Below are positions 30,181-42,239 of a DNA stretch of 64,000 nucleotides, one piece after another (the first letter of the stretch is position 1; the number at the start of each line of letters is the position of its first letter). The notes beneath the pieces were generated by a model, which saw nothing but the letters and a program-made list of their open reading frames with translations, was not told where the DNA came from and ran no database searches. This DNA comes from Ctenosaura bakeri (lineage: Eukaryota > Chordata > Lepidosauria > Squamata > Iguanidae). The translations under genes were made by a program, and so were the position numbers. The stretch lies in NCBI GenBank assembly GCA_948474755.1, contig CAOLHI010002509.1, positions 1 through 64,000 on the forward strand, read 5' to 3'.

Positions 30181-31256
30181 TCTTGAAAACTACTTTTTTT
30201 AAAAAAAAAATTCCTTCACTTTTCTTTGTTCCTGTGTGATCTCTATAATTTAAGTGCTATAGTATTTTTCATTTATTTCTAAATCCAAAGTAATGAAGGT
30301 CTTGATGGGCTGTTAAAACAAAAACAAAAAACAAAACTAGACTGACATACATGAAAGATTTTCTTGAACCAGTGTAAGGTATTATCTTTTCAGAGAGGTT
30401 GCTACCACATGTAAGTCATAGACTGCAAATAAGCAGTAAAGGAAAAAGGGTCATGAATTATTGGGAAAGCTCTGAGGAAGAAAACAGAAGAAAACATGAG
30501 ATGTATTTAGAGGGATGTATAGGAGATGACAGGAAGATGTTGACACAGGATGGCTTGAAGTGCCTCTAAACTGATGATTGAAATTAATACCCATAATCTT
30601 TGCTCCATACTCAAGGTGGACTTCCACTTGCACATGGATGCTTGCAGAGGCCATTCTGTGTACGTCAGGTAGCAATGCTCCATCAAGCCCAGAAATTAGC
30701 ACAAAGGTACAGTGATGTCATTTAACAATTTAAATTTAGAATGGGAGGCTGGCAAATCTTACACAAACAGGAGAGGAAGTGGGAATGGTGAGGAGAGAAA
30801 ACAATGGTAGCTAAAGGAAAACAATGCAACGTAATGAGTTCCAGCAGTTTTGATTAAATGCAAGGCAAAATCTCAGACTTTAACAAAGATTTTTCTAGTT
30901 GTATCAAATAGTGTCATACTGCCAGTGGAACAGACACTGCTGAAGGATTTCATTCCTTTTTCTTCCTGGATTCCCATTTATTCCCTGTAACCCTTCCAGA
31001 GAGTAGAGGATCCTCTAGAGTATATTTCTGGTGCATGCAGAAGACTGGAGGAAGCACCAGTGAAGGAAACTCTCATTGTTCTAATTGAAGTCTGGTAACT
31101 TCCATTTGGGACATAGTGTTCTGGGACATTGGTTCCAGTCTGTCTCGTTCATCAGCAAAGCTTTTTTTTTTTTAATCTAACCAGAAAGAACTAAGACTCA
31201 CCTTCATTTGAAAATTAAGGGACCAGTCACTCCTATTTGCTAAAGTATCAAGTAGA
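30181..31256. other. no recognised feature
   Basis: AT-rich with short A/T runs. Confidence 0.45.
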
Positions 31257-31425
31257 GTTGCCAGGGTTTCTGTCACTTTAAGAGTTGTATATAACAACTG
31301 TGTAGAGGAAATTCATCAGGTGTTTCTTCTCAGATCAGGTATTGCTAGTCACATAAGCAACATCTACTGAAATTCCCTTTTCTGCCCTACCAGTAAAGAG
31401 TCAGGAGCCTCAGCTTTTATTTTGC
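31257..31425. mobile_element. relative of the 28007-28196 hAT-like element
   Basis: GAGTTGCCAGGGTTTCTGTC is the terminus and 'gaaattcatcaggtgtttct' the shared interior. The right end is uncertain. Confidence 0.5.
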
Positions 31426-31568
31426 TTGGCAGCTTGAGTATCCAGTTAGGTTGCAAAGAACTACTTTTGTTTTGCATCTTCCCCTGTATGGTTGGACCTC
31501 CACATATAGGTGTAGAAAGAGAAAACGTTTGCTTCTGCAATCCTGTATAGAATGATTCAAAGGAAAAC

Positions 31569-31617
31569 CCAATGGATTTAACGGGACTTACTCCTGGGGA
31601 AGTGTATAAAATTGCAG
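31569..31617 (+). repeat. short dispersed motif (TGGGACTTACTCC type)
   Basis: AATGGATTTAACGGGACTTA, then 'ctcctggggaagtgtataaa'. Related fragments are at 15741-15790 and 17831-17870. I take it to be an old amniote repeat of unknown class. Confidence 0.4.
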
Positions 31618-32116
31618 ACAAAATTACACAAAATTAATTATAATTAGGATTAAGCATAAACTACAGCCAGATTAGGCATACTGAAAGGCTCTTTAGAAGA
31701 GAAAGATCTTGCCTTGCCTTCAACAAAATAGTAAGTAGTGGAACACAAACACATTACAGGAGTTTACTTCAAAGCACTAGGGCTACACCTGAAAAGGCCC
31801 TGCTTCTCCTGGAAACCACGAGATCAAATGCACAGCAGCCTTCATTTGACAGGTTGAAGCTGGGGGAGGGCTCATATAGCTTCTTTGTTTGACCACACCT
31901 TCATAAGTTTTTTACTGTTATCTGTTTGTGTCACATATGTTTAATTTCCAGTAGTCCATGAGTAATCACTGGGCTTGCTTGAATCTATTTATCCTGTGGA
32001 AGAAGAAGCCCAAGAATCTTCTAGGGGTAGGCGAGAATATCTCTGTATGTTTGGGTATCAATAATTTACCAACATTTACACATTTCTTCATGAATGGGAT
32101 AGAGGGAACTGAATAT
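31618..32116. other. no recognised feature
   Basis: Nothing identified. Confidence 0.45.
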
Positions 32117-32372
32117 GGAGCCCTGGTGGCGCAGTGGTTAAATGCCAGTACTGCAAGCCACAAGCCACAAGGTTGTGAGTTCGATCCTGCCCAGCTCCAA
32201 GGTTGACTTAGCCTTCCATCCTTTCGCAGGTCGGTAAAATGAGTACCCAGCTTGTTGGGGGCATGTATAGAAATGTTTCGAAATACATGCTATTTGTACG
32301 TTGTTCGCCGCCTCGATCCATATGGAGAGGCAGGATACAAATACATAAATAAATAAAAATAAAAATAAATAT
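32117..32372 (+). mobile_element. tRNA-derived SINE of a second family, full length
   Basis: The head GGAGCCCTGGTGGCGCAGTG holds a clear A box (32126-32136). GAGTTCGATCC (32177-32187) is a good B box. The body 'ggtcggtaaaatgagtaccc' and 'ttgttgggggcatgtataga' is followed by a tail of ATAAATAAATAAAAATAAAA. This is the best preserved Pol III-type SINE promoter in the window. Confidence 0.9.
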
Positions 32373-33264
32373 GTTTAACAATTCAAATATAAAAGAATGG
32401 AAAATTTGCAGATTTACTGACCAAGGCAGGTGGCTTTAAATGCATAGCTCTTAAAAGTCTGAGTTTGAATTTGTGTATATTCTGAATATACAGAATATAG
32501 CATATCTGAGGTCTGGAAGCAACCAATAGAAGTAACAATATTACTCATAACTGTTACCTTGATGTTGTTTTTTGATTCTTTAAACTTTAGAATCAAAATG
32601 TATATTAGTTAGTATTGTGTGATTTAATCTGGAGTAAACTCTTAACAATGTAACAGAAGTACATTTATAAATAGAAACAAATGAATATACTGTGTGTGTG
32701 TATCTACTATGTATGTATATACTAAATGAATATACTATATACTAGATCCAAATGAATATACTATATTTTAGGTGGAAATGATGGAAGGTTAAGAAGATGC
32801 GATGAACTATATTTATAAACATGGATGAATGATTGGTTTTTTAATGTTTGTATGTTTCCTATATATATATAAAAATGATAAATTAAAAGCAACAACATGT
32901 TTTTTGTTGACTAAGCAATTATTTCGTTATTTTAATGATAATAATGGAATGTTTTTTTTTATAACAACTTATTTTTATTAATCTGAACTTCTTTATGGGA
33001 GAATTATTTTGGCTGATTTTGGCCATTTTTTAAAAAAAAGATGGAAGTGGAAAATTGAGCAACTCCTTGATTCTGGGAATCACACTATCCTCCTAGAGGG
33101 CTTTAAACTGTTGTCCTGCCTCAGTCCCACTTGTAATCATCCAGTCTTCTTAATCCGGAATTTGCAGTCAGTTGAAAGCTCCCACTGGATTGTCTTTGGA
33201 GGCCCACAGAAAACAACAAATCTATTTTTAAGTCTTGATATAACCCAACGTAACAAGCAGGGAT
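32373..33264. other. no recognised gene; very AT-rich
   Basis: TATATA-rich stretches lie near 32690-32770 and 32860. No element ends were seen. Confidence 0.45.
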
Positions 33265-33545
33265 GCAAATCTTCATTCATCCTTGCATATAAGGATGAAT
33301 AACTACAGTAATGTTGTGTCTGTTGTGGGAGAAAATAAGTATTTCTCTGCAATATTCTCCCATAGTCAAACATCCCAAAGTGTTGTGAAGAATTATTCTG
33401 TGGAGAAAAACGTGTGTGTTTTGAAACCCTGTTTTTCTCCAGGAAACTTGTTTTTCTGTGCAGAAAAAGGAGTGTATGTTTCTCTTCCAAAGAATAATTC
33501 CTTCATGACACTTCAGAACATATGAAAACAAGGAGAAAAGTGCAC
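33265..33545. repeat. inverted-repeat element, copy 1
   Basis: GAAGAATTATTCTGTGGAGA (33388 on) is mirrored by AAGAATAATTCCTTCATGAC (33490 on). CATCCTTGCATATAAGGATG at the left is a further palindrome. The reverse complement of 38315-38660 shares these blocks ('catccttgcata', 'aataactacagta'). Confidence 0.55.
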
Positions 33546-33759
33546 AAAATTCTCACTGACCTATTCCTGACTGGGCTGGACAGTCTGTTTTCTCCCCCGC
33601 ACTTTACCTGGTGGTGAATACTTAATGATTTTTTCCCCATCCCTAGTAGCAAGGTTGGCATGAGCAAAGAGTAAAAGCCCTTATCCCTCTGTATCATAGC
33701 TTCAGTATAACTTGCCCTGCATCGTGCATAGCCTGTTTATGCTGCTCAGAAATATACTA

Positions 33760-34227
33760 CAGTTGGCCCTCAACTTGTGCTAGGATTTTGCTCAGGACCC
33801 TGAAACAGTGGAAAAAACACAAATACCAAAGTGTGTGTGTCTGTGGGAAGGGGACTGAGGCTTAGTGGGAAGAACGGGCAGCCATGTCAGGAAAAGGAAG
33901 GGGCAGGTCTGTATAGTGGCCGTATACTTTCTCTCTCTTGCCCATCTCCTTCCTTAGGTGTGTGAGGGGCACGAGGAGAAGGTTAATGGTGCTGATAAAT
34001 TGTGCTGTGAGCAATCCTTAGCTGGCCAGGCAGCAGCAGAGGGGTAGAGGAAGAGGAAGATGATGATCAGAAGTGGGTTTTTAAAGGACTGTGTGGCCTG
34101 ATCAGAGCCACCAAGATGGAAGGTTCCCTCTGAAAAACAGCATTTGAGTTGAAGGCAGAGGGTTTGGAGAAACTGGCAAATAATCAGATCTGTGAAAATT
34201 AATCCTTCAGATGCGGAGGGCCGACTG
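33760..34227. mobile_element. non-autonomous Tc1/mariner-like element, 468 bp
   Basis: It begins CAGTTGGCCCTC after TA (33758-33759) and ends GAGGGCCGACTG, a near-exact inverted terminus. CA instead of TA follows on the right, one substitution from a TA target duplication. 'gtgaaaattaatccttcaga' next to the right end is typical of this widespread family. There is no transposase ORF. Confidence 0.78.
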
Positions 34228-35084
34228 CACGTGACAAATGCCTTTCTAGTCTATGTATTTGCATGTAGCTTTTGGCCCTGTTTCCTCTTGACGGTGCTGC
34301 CATTTACATCTCAATGCTGGATCCCAAGATATAATGCTCACCTCCCTATGGACATCACTCACACTGTCAACATACGAACCAGATGGGAATGTTCCTCACA
34401 GTGGAAAACATTTCCTGTTGCAGGGACCTCTGCTCATTGTATTCTAACATAGAGTGAGAACAAACACTCTCCACAAGCAATTATTATTACACAGTGTTTC
34501 ACTGGATATTTGAAGACAGGAAAAATATAGCAGCCAGCCAACACACAAGGAACTTAAAAAAAAAAAAAAAGTAGGTTTGGCATGCAAGAGCACAGCATAG
34601 CCCAATGAATACTGACATGGCCTTATGCCTTATTTGTCTGGGAGTAACCTGCTTGATGATAAATAATTCTTACTTGAATAAATGTGCCCACACTGCAGTA
34701 CTTTGACTGAGAAAGTCTCCAGTTTGAATCTCATCTCAACCACAAATTCTATTCTGATGTTTTTGTAAACATTAAGAAATCAATATCTCTGAAATACTTT
34801 GCAACCTTGTAGTATAGTTACCTAAATAGAAAGTCTTATTCTGATTGTGTCTGACAGCAATATAACCAAAGAATCTAGGTAGCATAGTCTCACTTACTGA
34901 GTTGTTCTTAAAGATACTTTTTTTTTTAAAAAAAAGGTCACATCATACATTTATTTGTTTAAAATACTTTATACAGATTGATTATCTATCAAAATGTAAA
35001 AGCCAAGCAAAGTACAATAAAATTCAGCATAAGATAAATATAGAAGACCTAAAGCTATCTAGCATCTTTGAAACTAACTGAACC
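34228..35084. other. no recognised feature
   Basis: AT-rich with an A14 run at ~34556-34570. Confidence 0.45.
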
Positions 35085-35265
35085 TAAAAAGAAATTTCCT
35101 TTTGCGGACTACAGTGTGCTTCATCGGATGCAGCTTAGGAAGTAGATTACAGCCTGTGAAAATTTTGTGCTAAAAAATTCTTTTTCCTTATTATTCTCAA
35201 AGGTGTTGCTGGATCTCTTCAGCTCTTTTTACATAAAAGCAGACTAACAGGGCTATTTTTTTTTA
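35085..35265 (+). repeat. possible Penelope-type terminal sequence
   Basis: GGACTACAGTGTGCTTCATC, 'ggatgcagcttaggaagtag', then 'gcagactaacagggctattt' match, from memory, a sequence commonly found at the ends of reptile Penelope-like elements. A Penelope protein fragment lies 700 bp downstream on the same strand. The identification is tentative. Confidence 0.4.
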
Positions 35266-35623
35266 ATAAAAATTGAAGCTCAGTGAAACAATTCAAAAAT
35301 ATTTTTAAGAGGAAAGACCATCAAGACAAGAGAAAACTAGGCAAGAGAAGTCTAGCTCGCCCACTAAAGACCTTGAAGATTTAGCACCAAACTAGATGTG
35401 ACACTATTGATATAATGTGCAAATGTATATTTTAAAAGAACAAAAATAAGGGCCCTAATTTGAATCACGATCCTGGAAGCATGCTGCTTTATTCCTTTGT
35501 CCCTCATAGTCATGATCTGGAATGGTATCTCTGTCCTTGTATTTGTAATAGAAGGAGAACTCCTTTCATGCTAGTAGGTGCTTTCTTACCAATGCAAACA
35601 GCAAGCCTAGAAGAGGAGACAAA

Positions 35624-35797
35624 GGCCATCTCTGCACAAGACTATTGCTATTATTTCACTTTCAACATCCTATGGAATCCTGGGGTTTGCAGTTTAGGGA
35701 GTGGCCTGAGGCTCCTCCCTAAACTGCAAATCCAAGGATTCCATAGGATGTTGAAAGTGGGATAATGGCACTGTAACAGTCTAGTGGAGAAATGGCC
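35624..35797. mobile_element. palindromic GGCC-terminus MITE, 174 bp
   Basis: GGCCATCTCTGCACAAGACT to 'agtctagtggagaaatggcc', with 'ctttcaacatcctatggaat' and its complement in the arms. Flanks are not duplicated. Confidence 0.88.
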
Positions 35798-35939
35798 ATT
35801 GTGCATTAAAATGCATCAAGGGAAAGAAGATTAAAATATTCTCACCTTCTTCCCTAAATCCCCATCCAAATAGGGGCTCCACTGGGGGGCGGGGGAAGAA
35901 CATTGCTTATTGCATCTATGGAGCCATGTCTAGTTTAGT

Positions 35940-36285
35940 TCTTGAACAATCTGAACCTTCAAGTTAAATCCTATAATGTAATTTATAGCACTAAGTATAG
36001 GCATCCAGGATGCCAGCTAGAGTATGTAGGCAAGACAACAGCTGACTTGCATATATGGTTCAGTAATCACAAGTCTGCAAACCTGACCAGAAAACTGGAA
36101 CAACCACAGGGCAGACACATTAGTTCAACAAGTCAAAATTTATCTGATTTGATGGTGACAGGAATAATGGTGCCACCATAAACAAGGACATCAAAGAAAA
36201 GAGAGGATGTCTAGATTTATAGATTTGACATTCTGGCACCTCATGGCCCCAGCCTAGATGATGGCAAATCATGTCAGGAATCTAC
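35940..36285 (+). pseudogene. Penelope-like element, GIY-YIG endonuclease fragment
   Basis: The frame opening at 35942 runs 79 codons and contains NVIYSTKY..., then LEYVGKTTADLHIWFSNHK. This is the 'VIY....YVGKT...R...H' core of the GIY-YIG endonuclease fused to Penelope reverse transcriptases. After a stop and frame change, 'IYRFDILAPHGPSLDDG' (the family's C-terminal 'W.i.rLdTl.P.GLN' region) follows around 36212-36262. The element is heavily truncated, with no RT domain in the window. Confidence 0.75.
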
Positions 36286-36950
36286 TTCAGAAATCTGTAA
36301 CTGCCATCTTGGTTATAGGTTCCTTCCCTACCACCTCTGAGCAGCTGAAGGAGGAAGAAGCCAAAACATCTTGACATAATATTGAAATTTATTTCTGATT
36401 TGTTTATCACTCTTATAGATATATATACTTAAGTGATGAACCGCACCCTTCTGGGATCCAGAACAGACTTATGTGAAGTACTATTTCATGTTTTAAAATC
36501 AGCTTTATCTAGATATCGAAAAATGAAAGTTGAACAGGTACATCTGGAAGTATACCTGTTTGGCTGAGTGCCTGGAAGGAGTAATAGCTCATGACAAACT
36601 ACAGTAAGCCTGTTGAATTGCCTCACTTCAGTTCCTGGGTTAGGGCCAAATGTATGAAGACATCATCTTTTGACAAGAAAACATGTCCTGATTATGCTTA
36701 CTGTACAGTGTTGGAGGCCTCAGGTTGTTCTATTTCTTCTACAGGTATTGTATCCTTTCAACAACTGCCTGATTTGTAGATGTTTAGCACAATATGGTTA
36801 TGACAGAAAGTTATGACATCCTCCTAAATATCTGCCTAAAATGAAAATATTAAAAGTAAAGGCATAGAAGCTTTACCAGAAAAACACTGTTGATGTCTTA
36901 TGAAGACTGGGCAGAGGTAAGAAAAAGTTGACCACAGCAGAGCATTTAGA
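36286..36950. other. no recognised feature
   Basis: Nothing identified. Confidence 0.45.
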
Positions 36951-37105
36951 TCAGGGATGGGCTTATTGTGGCCCTTCAGATGTTGCCCAGCAGCTCTCAC
37001 CACCATATACTACTGGCTATGTCAACTACAGCTAAGGGAAGTTTCAGCCTGTGGAATGCAACTCTGGCATGTGGAGGAGCACAAGCTGCCCACTGTAGTT
37101 TGTAG
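36951..37105. mobile_element. non-autonomous hAT-like element (CAGGGATGGGC type)
   Basis: CAGGGATGGGCTTATTGTGG, 'cccttcagatgttgcccagc', and a mirrored right part ending 'aagctgcccactg'. This is a common 'aatctgtggccctccagatgttg' repeat. The 8-bp flanks no longer match. Confidence 0.65.
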
Positions 37106-37379
37106 ATGATTCAGCAAGTCTTTTCTGAAGCAAAAGTGTATACTCAAAATAAATGAATGTAAATTAATTATTTCTTAACTGTTAAGACATCCTGTCTATA
37201 CATAGGTATTAAAATATTTGTGGTTTGTCAGAGGTCATCAAAAGATCCAAATAAATCTTTGCATTTGCTGTGGGAGCAGGTTTTGATTCATGTTGGAACC
37301 TGAAAGTGTCTTCTTGGAACTTGAAAAAGTAACAAATGAATAGTGGCACCAACTCTTGCCTCAAACCAACAACAAAACT

Positions 37380-37780
37380 GGGCATAGCCTAAGGTGTTGG
37401 TTTAAACATTTACATTTTTAATGGCTTGGATCCTGTTTATCTAAGGAACTGCTTATCTTATTTAAAACCTATCTGGATGCTAGTATCGTCAAGAGAGACT
37501 TTCTGTAAATACCATCACTACAGAGTTCTACTTGATGGGTATTCAGAAGATATATTTCTCCTCTGATACTCCTAGATTGGAGAGAGAACACTCTTCTTGG
37601 AATTGTGATCAGTTCCTACTCTTACTGCTTTTAGGAAGGGTATGAATATACATCTTTTCGATTTGACATTTTAAACTGTTTTGTTTATTCAAAAGTGCAT
37701 TTGCAGTCACTGTTGTAGTTCACTGTTTTTAGTGGAAAGATGAAAATGCACTGTTTGAATAAATAAATGAAATTTGGAGG
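37380..37780 (+). pseudogene. L2-like LINE 3' region, diverged
   Basis: Plus-strand codons around 37430-37520 give NGLDPVYLRNCLSYLKPI and SSRETF, the 'l.pvYL.dlL..Y.P.R.LRSS' region near the end of L2-type ORF2. A frameshifted 'FRKGMNIHLF' and T-rich 3' UTR with AATAAATAAA follow. Confidence 0.55.
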
Positions 37781-38314
37781 GCAGGGCTATCACATTTCTC
37801 TACAGTTGCCAGATGGGTAACTAAGGAAGATGATAGAATATTTTGATTACAGAAGGCAAGAAACGTCAGCAACACAGGAGGCAGGTGTGTCAAGTCACTA
37901 AGCAGGAAATAAATACTATTTAAGAGAGGAAAAGATCCAATCAGAATGGGTGTGACCTATTTAAAAGATAATGAAGATCAATTTCTGAAGAAGGCCAGCT
38001 GCTCTCTATTGTTAACTAGCCACTCCCATTCTGTTTTCAGCCTAAGTCAAATGGTGTCAAATTTCCAGATAAATCCCAATTCAGCCACTTCACCTTGAGC
38101 AAATTCCCTTGAACCAATTTTCTTTTCTAATGTCCCCACAACAATCAAATGATTTCACCATGTGCTAAGCAATTTGTAGTTCCTTACACTGGTATGCCCC
38201 TAGAATCAAGGCAAAACCTACCTATATAGGCAATGTGGTTCTAGAACGGAATAGAAAGAATATTTGTATTCATTCCCAAATCAAACATCAGATGTTCTGG
38301 CAGCTGGAGGGAAT
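37781..38314. other. no recognised feature
   Basis: Probably old interspersed repeat by texture, but I cannot name it. Confidence 0.35.
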
Positions 38315-38660
38315 AATATATTAGGAAGAATTCTGTGCACTTTTCTCCTGGTATTCATGAGTCCTGAAATATTGCAGAAGAATTATTCTGTGGAGAAGTA
38401 CATGTGGTCTTTTTGTCAAAAAACAAAAAAAAACAACAAAAAAAAACAACCTCCTGTCTTCTGCACAGATAACAGTGAGTTTTTTGTACAAAACAACAAC
38501 AAAAAACAAACACAAACACAAAAATAAAACCCCACCAATAATTCCTCTTCTTTGGGACAAGTGAATACAGAGGGGCAAAGTTTATTTTTTCCTGCAGTGG
38601 GGAAAAAAACTACTGTAGTTATTTAACTTCCTATGCAAGGATGAAATACTCAAAGACTTG
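38315..38660. repeat. inverted-repeat element, copy 2 (opposite orientation)
   Basis: AGAAGAATTATTCTGTGGAG at ~38376 and AATAATTCCTCTTCTTTGGG at ~38537 form the mirrored blocks. ACTACTGTAGTTATTTAACT and 'tatgcaaggatg' match the reverse complement of the left end of copy 1. The loop is expanded by A/C-rich simple sequence (38417-38530). Confidence 0.55.
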
Positions 38661-38859
38661 TTCACTAATTCTAGTGAGAGGATTTATTGACATACAGCCA
38701 GCTTAAGAGAGAGAGGAATCAGATCATACAGCTGTCACAGGCCCTATTCAAGTAAGATACAGGATACAAACAACATGAAAGTAATGATGATGTTACACAG
38801 GTATTCAATAGATCACTTGATTGATCTGGGTCTCAGTGAGAACCTGCAACTAGTGACTA

Positions 38860-39115
38860 CTAGTGCTGCCCATGAGTCTTCCTGGGACATCTTGACTCTC
38901 TGAATCCTTAAGCAGCCAGGTAATACCCAGTGATGGCAGAAGGATTGCAGTTATCTTAGTTGTCCTGGATCATTTAGTACTTTGGATGCTATTGACTATG
39001 GTATCCTTAGTCCACCACCATGGTTTGGTGCTTTCAATCTTTCTTGGATGCTTTGATCCTAAAGGTGGTACTGGAGGACTAATGATTCACCTCTGATTTT
39101 GGCACCATGGTCTAC
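38860..39115 (+). pseudogene. possible L2-like RT remnant
   Basis: Codons near 38967-39000 give LVVLD then, after one shift, DAIDYGIL, matching the 'LDLS.AFDTIDH.IL' RT motif. Only ~80 codons are traceable. Confidence 0.4.
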
Positions 39116-39720
39116 CTTCCAAGACATGCTTTTCTTCCATCTTCCTGCTATGGCCCATTCACCTTTTGTATCTACGCACCTGAGCAGCAACAGGGCTAAA
39201 AAGAAGAAACAGCAACTGTCACTTGCTTTGTTATTTCTCCCAGGGTGACTTTGCAAATTGTGCATGAAAGGAAATGGGCAAGGCAGATAACAACAACAGT
39301 TGCAAAAGTGTGGGCCTATATGGATCATTTCACCAAAAGTCACGACCCCTCCCACACACTTGCAGTGTACTGACCTTTGGTTTGTGAGTTGTCACAGGGC
39401 CCCATCATATCATATCCACATGAAACTACTGCTTGAAATTTCCCTCAAGCGTAAGCTAAAGTATATGAATGCCACTCAGTTCCATATGATTTTCCCCCTG
39501 TTCCTAGGATCTTGAGGTGCTGATGGATTCAAGGTGGATAAACAAGCTAATATTTAATCCAGACAGTACATTTAGTTGTGTGTTTATATGCCTTTGGGTC
39601 CTGTTATTCTGGATGTAGATGTTTATACTAACCTTCAGAACTTGAGACAGTTACTTTTTTAGACTGTGGACTCCCAGAATCTCCTAGCCAGTATGGCCAT
39701 ATCATCTCAGCTATGTCCTA
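39116..39720. other. no recognised feature
   Basis: Nothing identified. Confidence 0.45.
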
Positions 39721-39919
39721 GGGCCTTTCCACACTACACTGTTACAGTGCTATTATTCCACTTTCAACATTCTGTGGAATTCTGGGGTTTGTAGTTTACT
39801 GAGGCCAAAGAGCTCTCTGGCTGAGAATTCTAGATGCCCTTCACTAAACTGCAAACCCCAGGATTCCATAGGATGTTGAATCCTGCTCTCCACTATAACA
39901 GTGGAGAGCAGAAAGGGCC
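39721..39919. mobile_element. palindromic GGCC-terminus MITE with CTA duplication, 199 bp
   Basis: GGGCCTTTCCACACTACACT at the left and 'agagcagaaagggcc' at the right. CTA occurs at 39718-39720 and 39920-39922. Interior blocks GAATTCTGGGGTTTGTAGTT and 'caaaccccaggattccatag' are complementary. Confidence 0.9.
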
Positions 39920-39949
39920 CTAATTTTTTTCACTGCTTCATTGAAAGTG

Positions 39950-40082
39950 CTGCTATAATTGTAACCCATATTTGTTGCATTTCATTTCCCATAATATCTC
40001 AGTATTGACTATGGTGCTTGGGCTGATGGGGCTTTATTATCTGAAAACATCTGGAGGCTCCCACATATCTTTCCCTGCCAAG
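39950..40082. mobile_element. fragment of the CAGGGATGGG-type hAT-like repeat
   Basis: GGGCTGATGGGGCTTTATTA and 'aacatctggaggctcccaca' followed by 'ctttccctgcc' match the right half of that family. The left part is eroded. Confidence 0.5.
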
Positions 40083-40649
40083 ATCAGGAGTGTATAACTT
40101 TGACAAATCTGGGATGGGGGCCAAAATTTCCCTTAGAAACTACCAGGGGCATCATCCCTCCACTGCTTATACTGGCAGAAAAAAAAAAAAAACAACCTTT
40201 TCTATTGCTAACAAAAACCAAGCCTTATCAACAGGCACACACTAATTTCAAGGCTGATAGCATTCCTCAAAGGCTGTTGGAAGTACAGGTAGGCTTATAA
40301 ACAAGGCATGTGTACCACATGCCTCTTCTTTGTGAGCAAAATACTGCTTTGAGGAATGCTATTAGCTTTGGCAGTGGAGCAGTCACACCACACAGCCCTT
40401 GGAAAAAAGGCAAGAGAGATGGTTAGTTTTTGTTGCTGCTACAGTAATTGAAATGGAAGTGAGAAACCTGGATTGGATTTGGGGGCTAACATATGCAGGG
40501 CTAAAAAATGTGGGGGGATATGCATTGCCCAAATGTTGTTTAGAGGAAAGATATCTTAAAGACCAGTTCAGACAATGATAGACATAGGGATTTTATGTGT
40601 TCCACCACTGTGGAAAGTTAAATGTCTCTTTCTGGAGTTTGCCTCCAAT
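40083..40649. other. no recognised feature
   Basis: A14 run at ~40179-40192; nothing else. Confidence 0.45.
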
Positions 40650-41000
40650 TGACTTCTGTCCCCAAGTTGTGGAAATCCCTTCCAAGAGAGGTTAAATTGG
40701 CCCTCTTCCTGTTCTTCCACTGACAGGTGAAAGCCTTAAAAAAAAATCAGGGTGCTTTAAGCAACTGACTGCTGAGGAAAAGGCTTTAACTATGGAGGTG
40801 TTGTACCTATTTGCTCCCCCTCCCCAATGTGCTTGTAAACTGTTTTGAACTTATTTTGAATTTCCTTATTTCAATATGATTGCCTGTTTCATTGTGTTTT
40901 TAAAAGGGGAACTTTCCATGTTTTTAGTTGCATCGGCTTTTTAGTCATGTTGTGAGTCAGTTTGGGTCCCAGCATTTAGCAGAAATTGGCATTTAAAACA
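40650..41000 (+). mobile_element. possible L2-like LINE 3' UTR
   Basis: 'aagttgtggaaatcccttcc' then 'ccactgacaggtgaaagcct' reads as 'LWKSLP' and '(K/R)QVKALK', like the last codons of L2-type ORF2. The T-rich 3' sequence that follows fits. It is weak. Confidence 0.4.
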
Positions 41001-42204
41001 ACCCACCCATCCACAGGCCCTCAATCAAGCCCGCCAGCCGCCAGCCAGCCTGCCGCCTGGTGAGGGTAAATTTCTCTTCTTAGATGGTGCATGAAGGTAG
41101 GATGGCAAAACTCCTGGTTGAAGAATGAGGTAAATTTGGATCACCCAACTCTGATAGCAGAGACAGTGAAACCAATATCATTGCTTCCTCTATTTGTTTT
41201 GCATAAACGTGAAGGAAAATGCCCAGTTTTCAGTTGACTTCCACAGTAAGGGCTGACTTACACGTCAGAGAGGTACTCTTAAAGTAGCTATTTAAGCTAC
41301 TGCACCTATTTGGGAGATAGCTTTCAGCTCTGTGGATAGCTCTTTTAAAGTCTCAACTAAAGTTCGGAGTGGATTCAGCATCCACACATCCCTCCAACAT
41401 GGAAGCTACCACGTTCACTCCACATTAAAAATAAATCATTGTACAGTAGTTATTCATGAGCTCTTGTGAAGACGGAGGAACTAATCCAGTTTCCTTATGA
41501 TATGAGCAACATATCCACACAAAATCAAAGCAGTTTAATACAAAAGTTAGTGGAACTATGATCAATTATTCAAGCAGTATCCTAGCCCAAACTAGAATAA
41601 TAATTGCTTTGGTGTGATAACACAACATGTTAACTCCTAGATAAAAATGGGAACATGATCCAGATGAATGATTTCATGCTTCATTATTCAGCTATCATAG
41701 CTGTATGCTTACTTGGGAGTAACCATCAGAGACGCACTTACCTTCACGTAACCTTGCATTGACTTTAAAGGTTTTGTGAGTAAACACTACAATACTATGT
41801 GCATTAGATCATGGCAAAGCTCTCTGTTTATCAGACTGTCCAGACATTGCACTCGCATGTTCTAAGAGAAACAGAAGCTTTTCCCATTTTGTTTGCGGAT
41901 TACAGTCAATATTGTGCCAAATGTTTTCCAGAATCTCTGAACTTTGACACACATCCATGGTAGAGTGTGCTTTTGTTTTCGTTATTTCTCCAGCACCCTT
42001 TCAGAAGACATTCATATCACAATAGCAGAAGCAATTAAGGTGAGGTAATTGCCCAACCATTGTGCTTATTTTATTCAGAATAAATACGTGCACACACCCA
42101 CTTAAAAAAAAAAGGTAATGGACAAAGCAGTTCTACAAAGAGCAGATGGACGATTTCTACTGCTTCCTTAAACAATGGGATTTGATACCATTATAGTAAA
42201 ACAG
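41001..42204. other. no recognised feature
   Basis: It contains one TGCTTACTTGGGAGTAACCA fragment (~41706) of the dispersed TGGGACTTACTCC-type motif. No genes were found. Confidence 0.45.
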
Positions 42205-42239
42205 GAGCCAGCGGTACAGTGGTTAGAGTGTTTGACTGA

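Noticed and set aside
32117..32372. Genuine tRNA gene
   Set aside because: A and B boxes are present, but the sequence continues into a SINE body with an A-rich tail and cannot fold as a mature tRNA.
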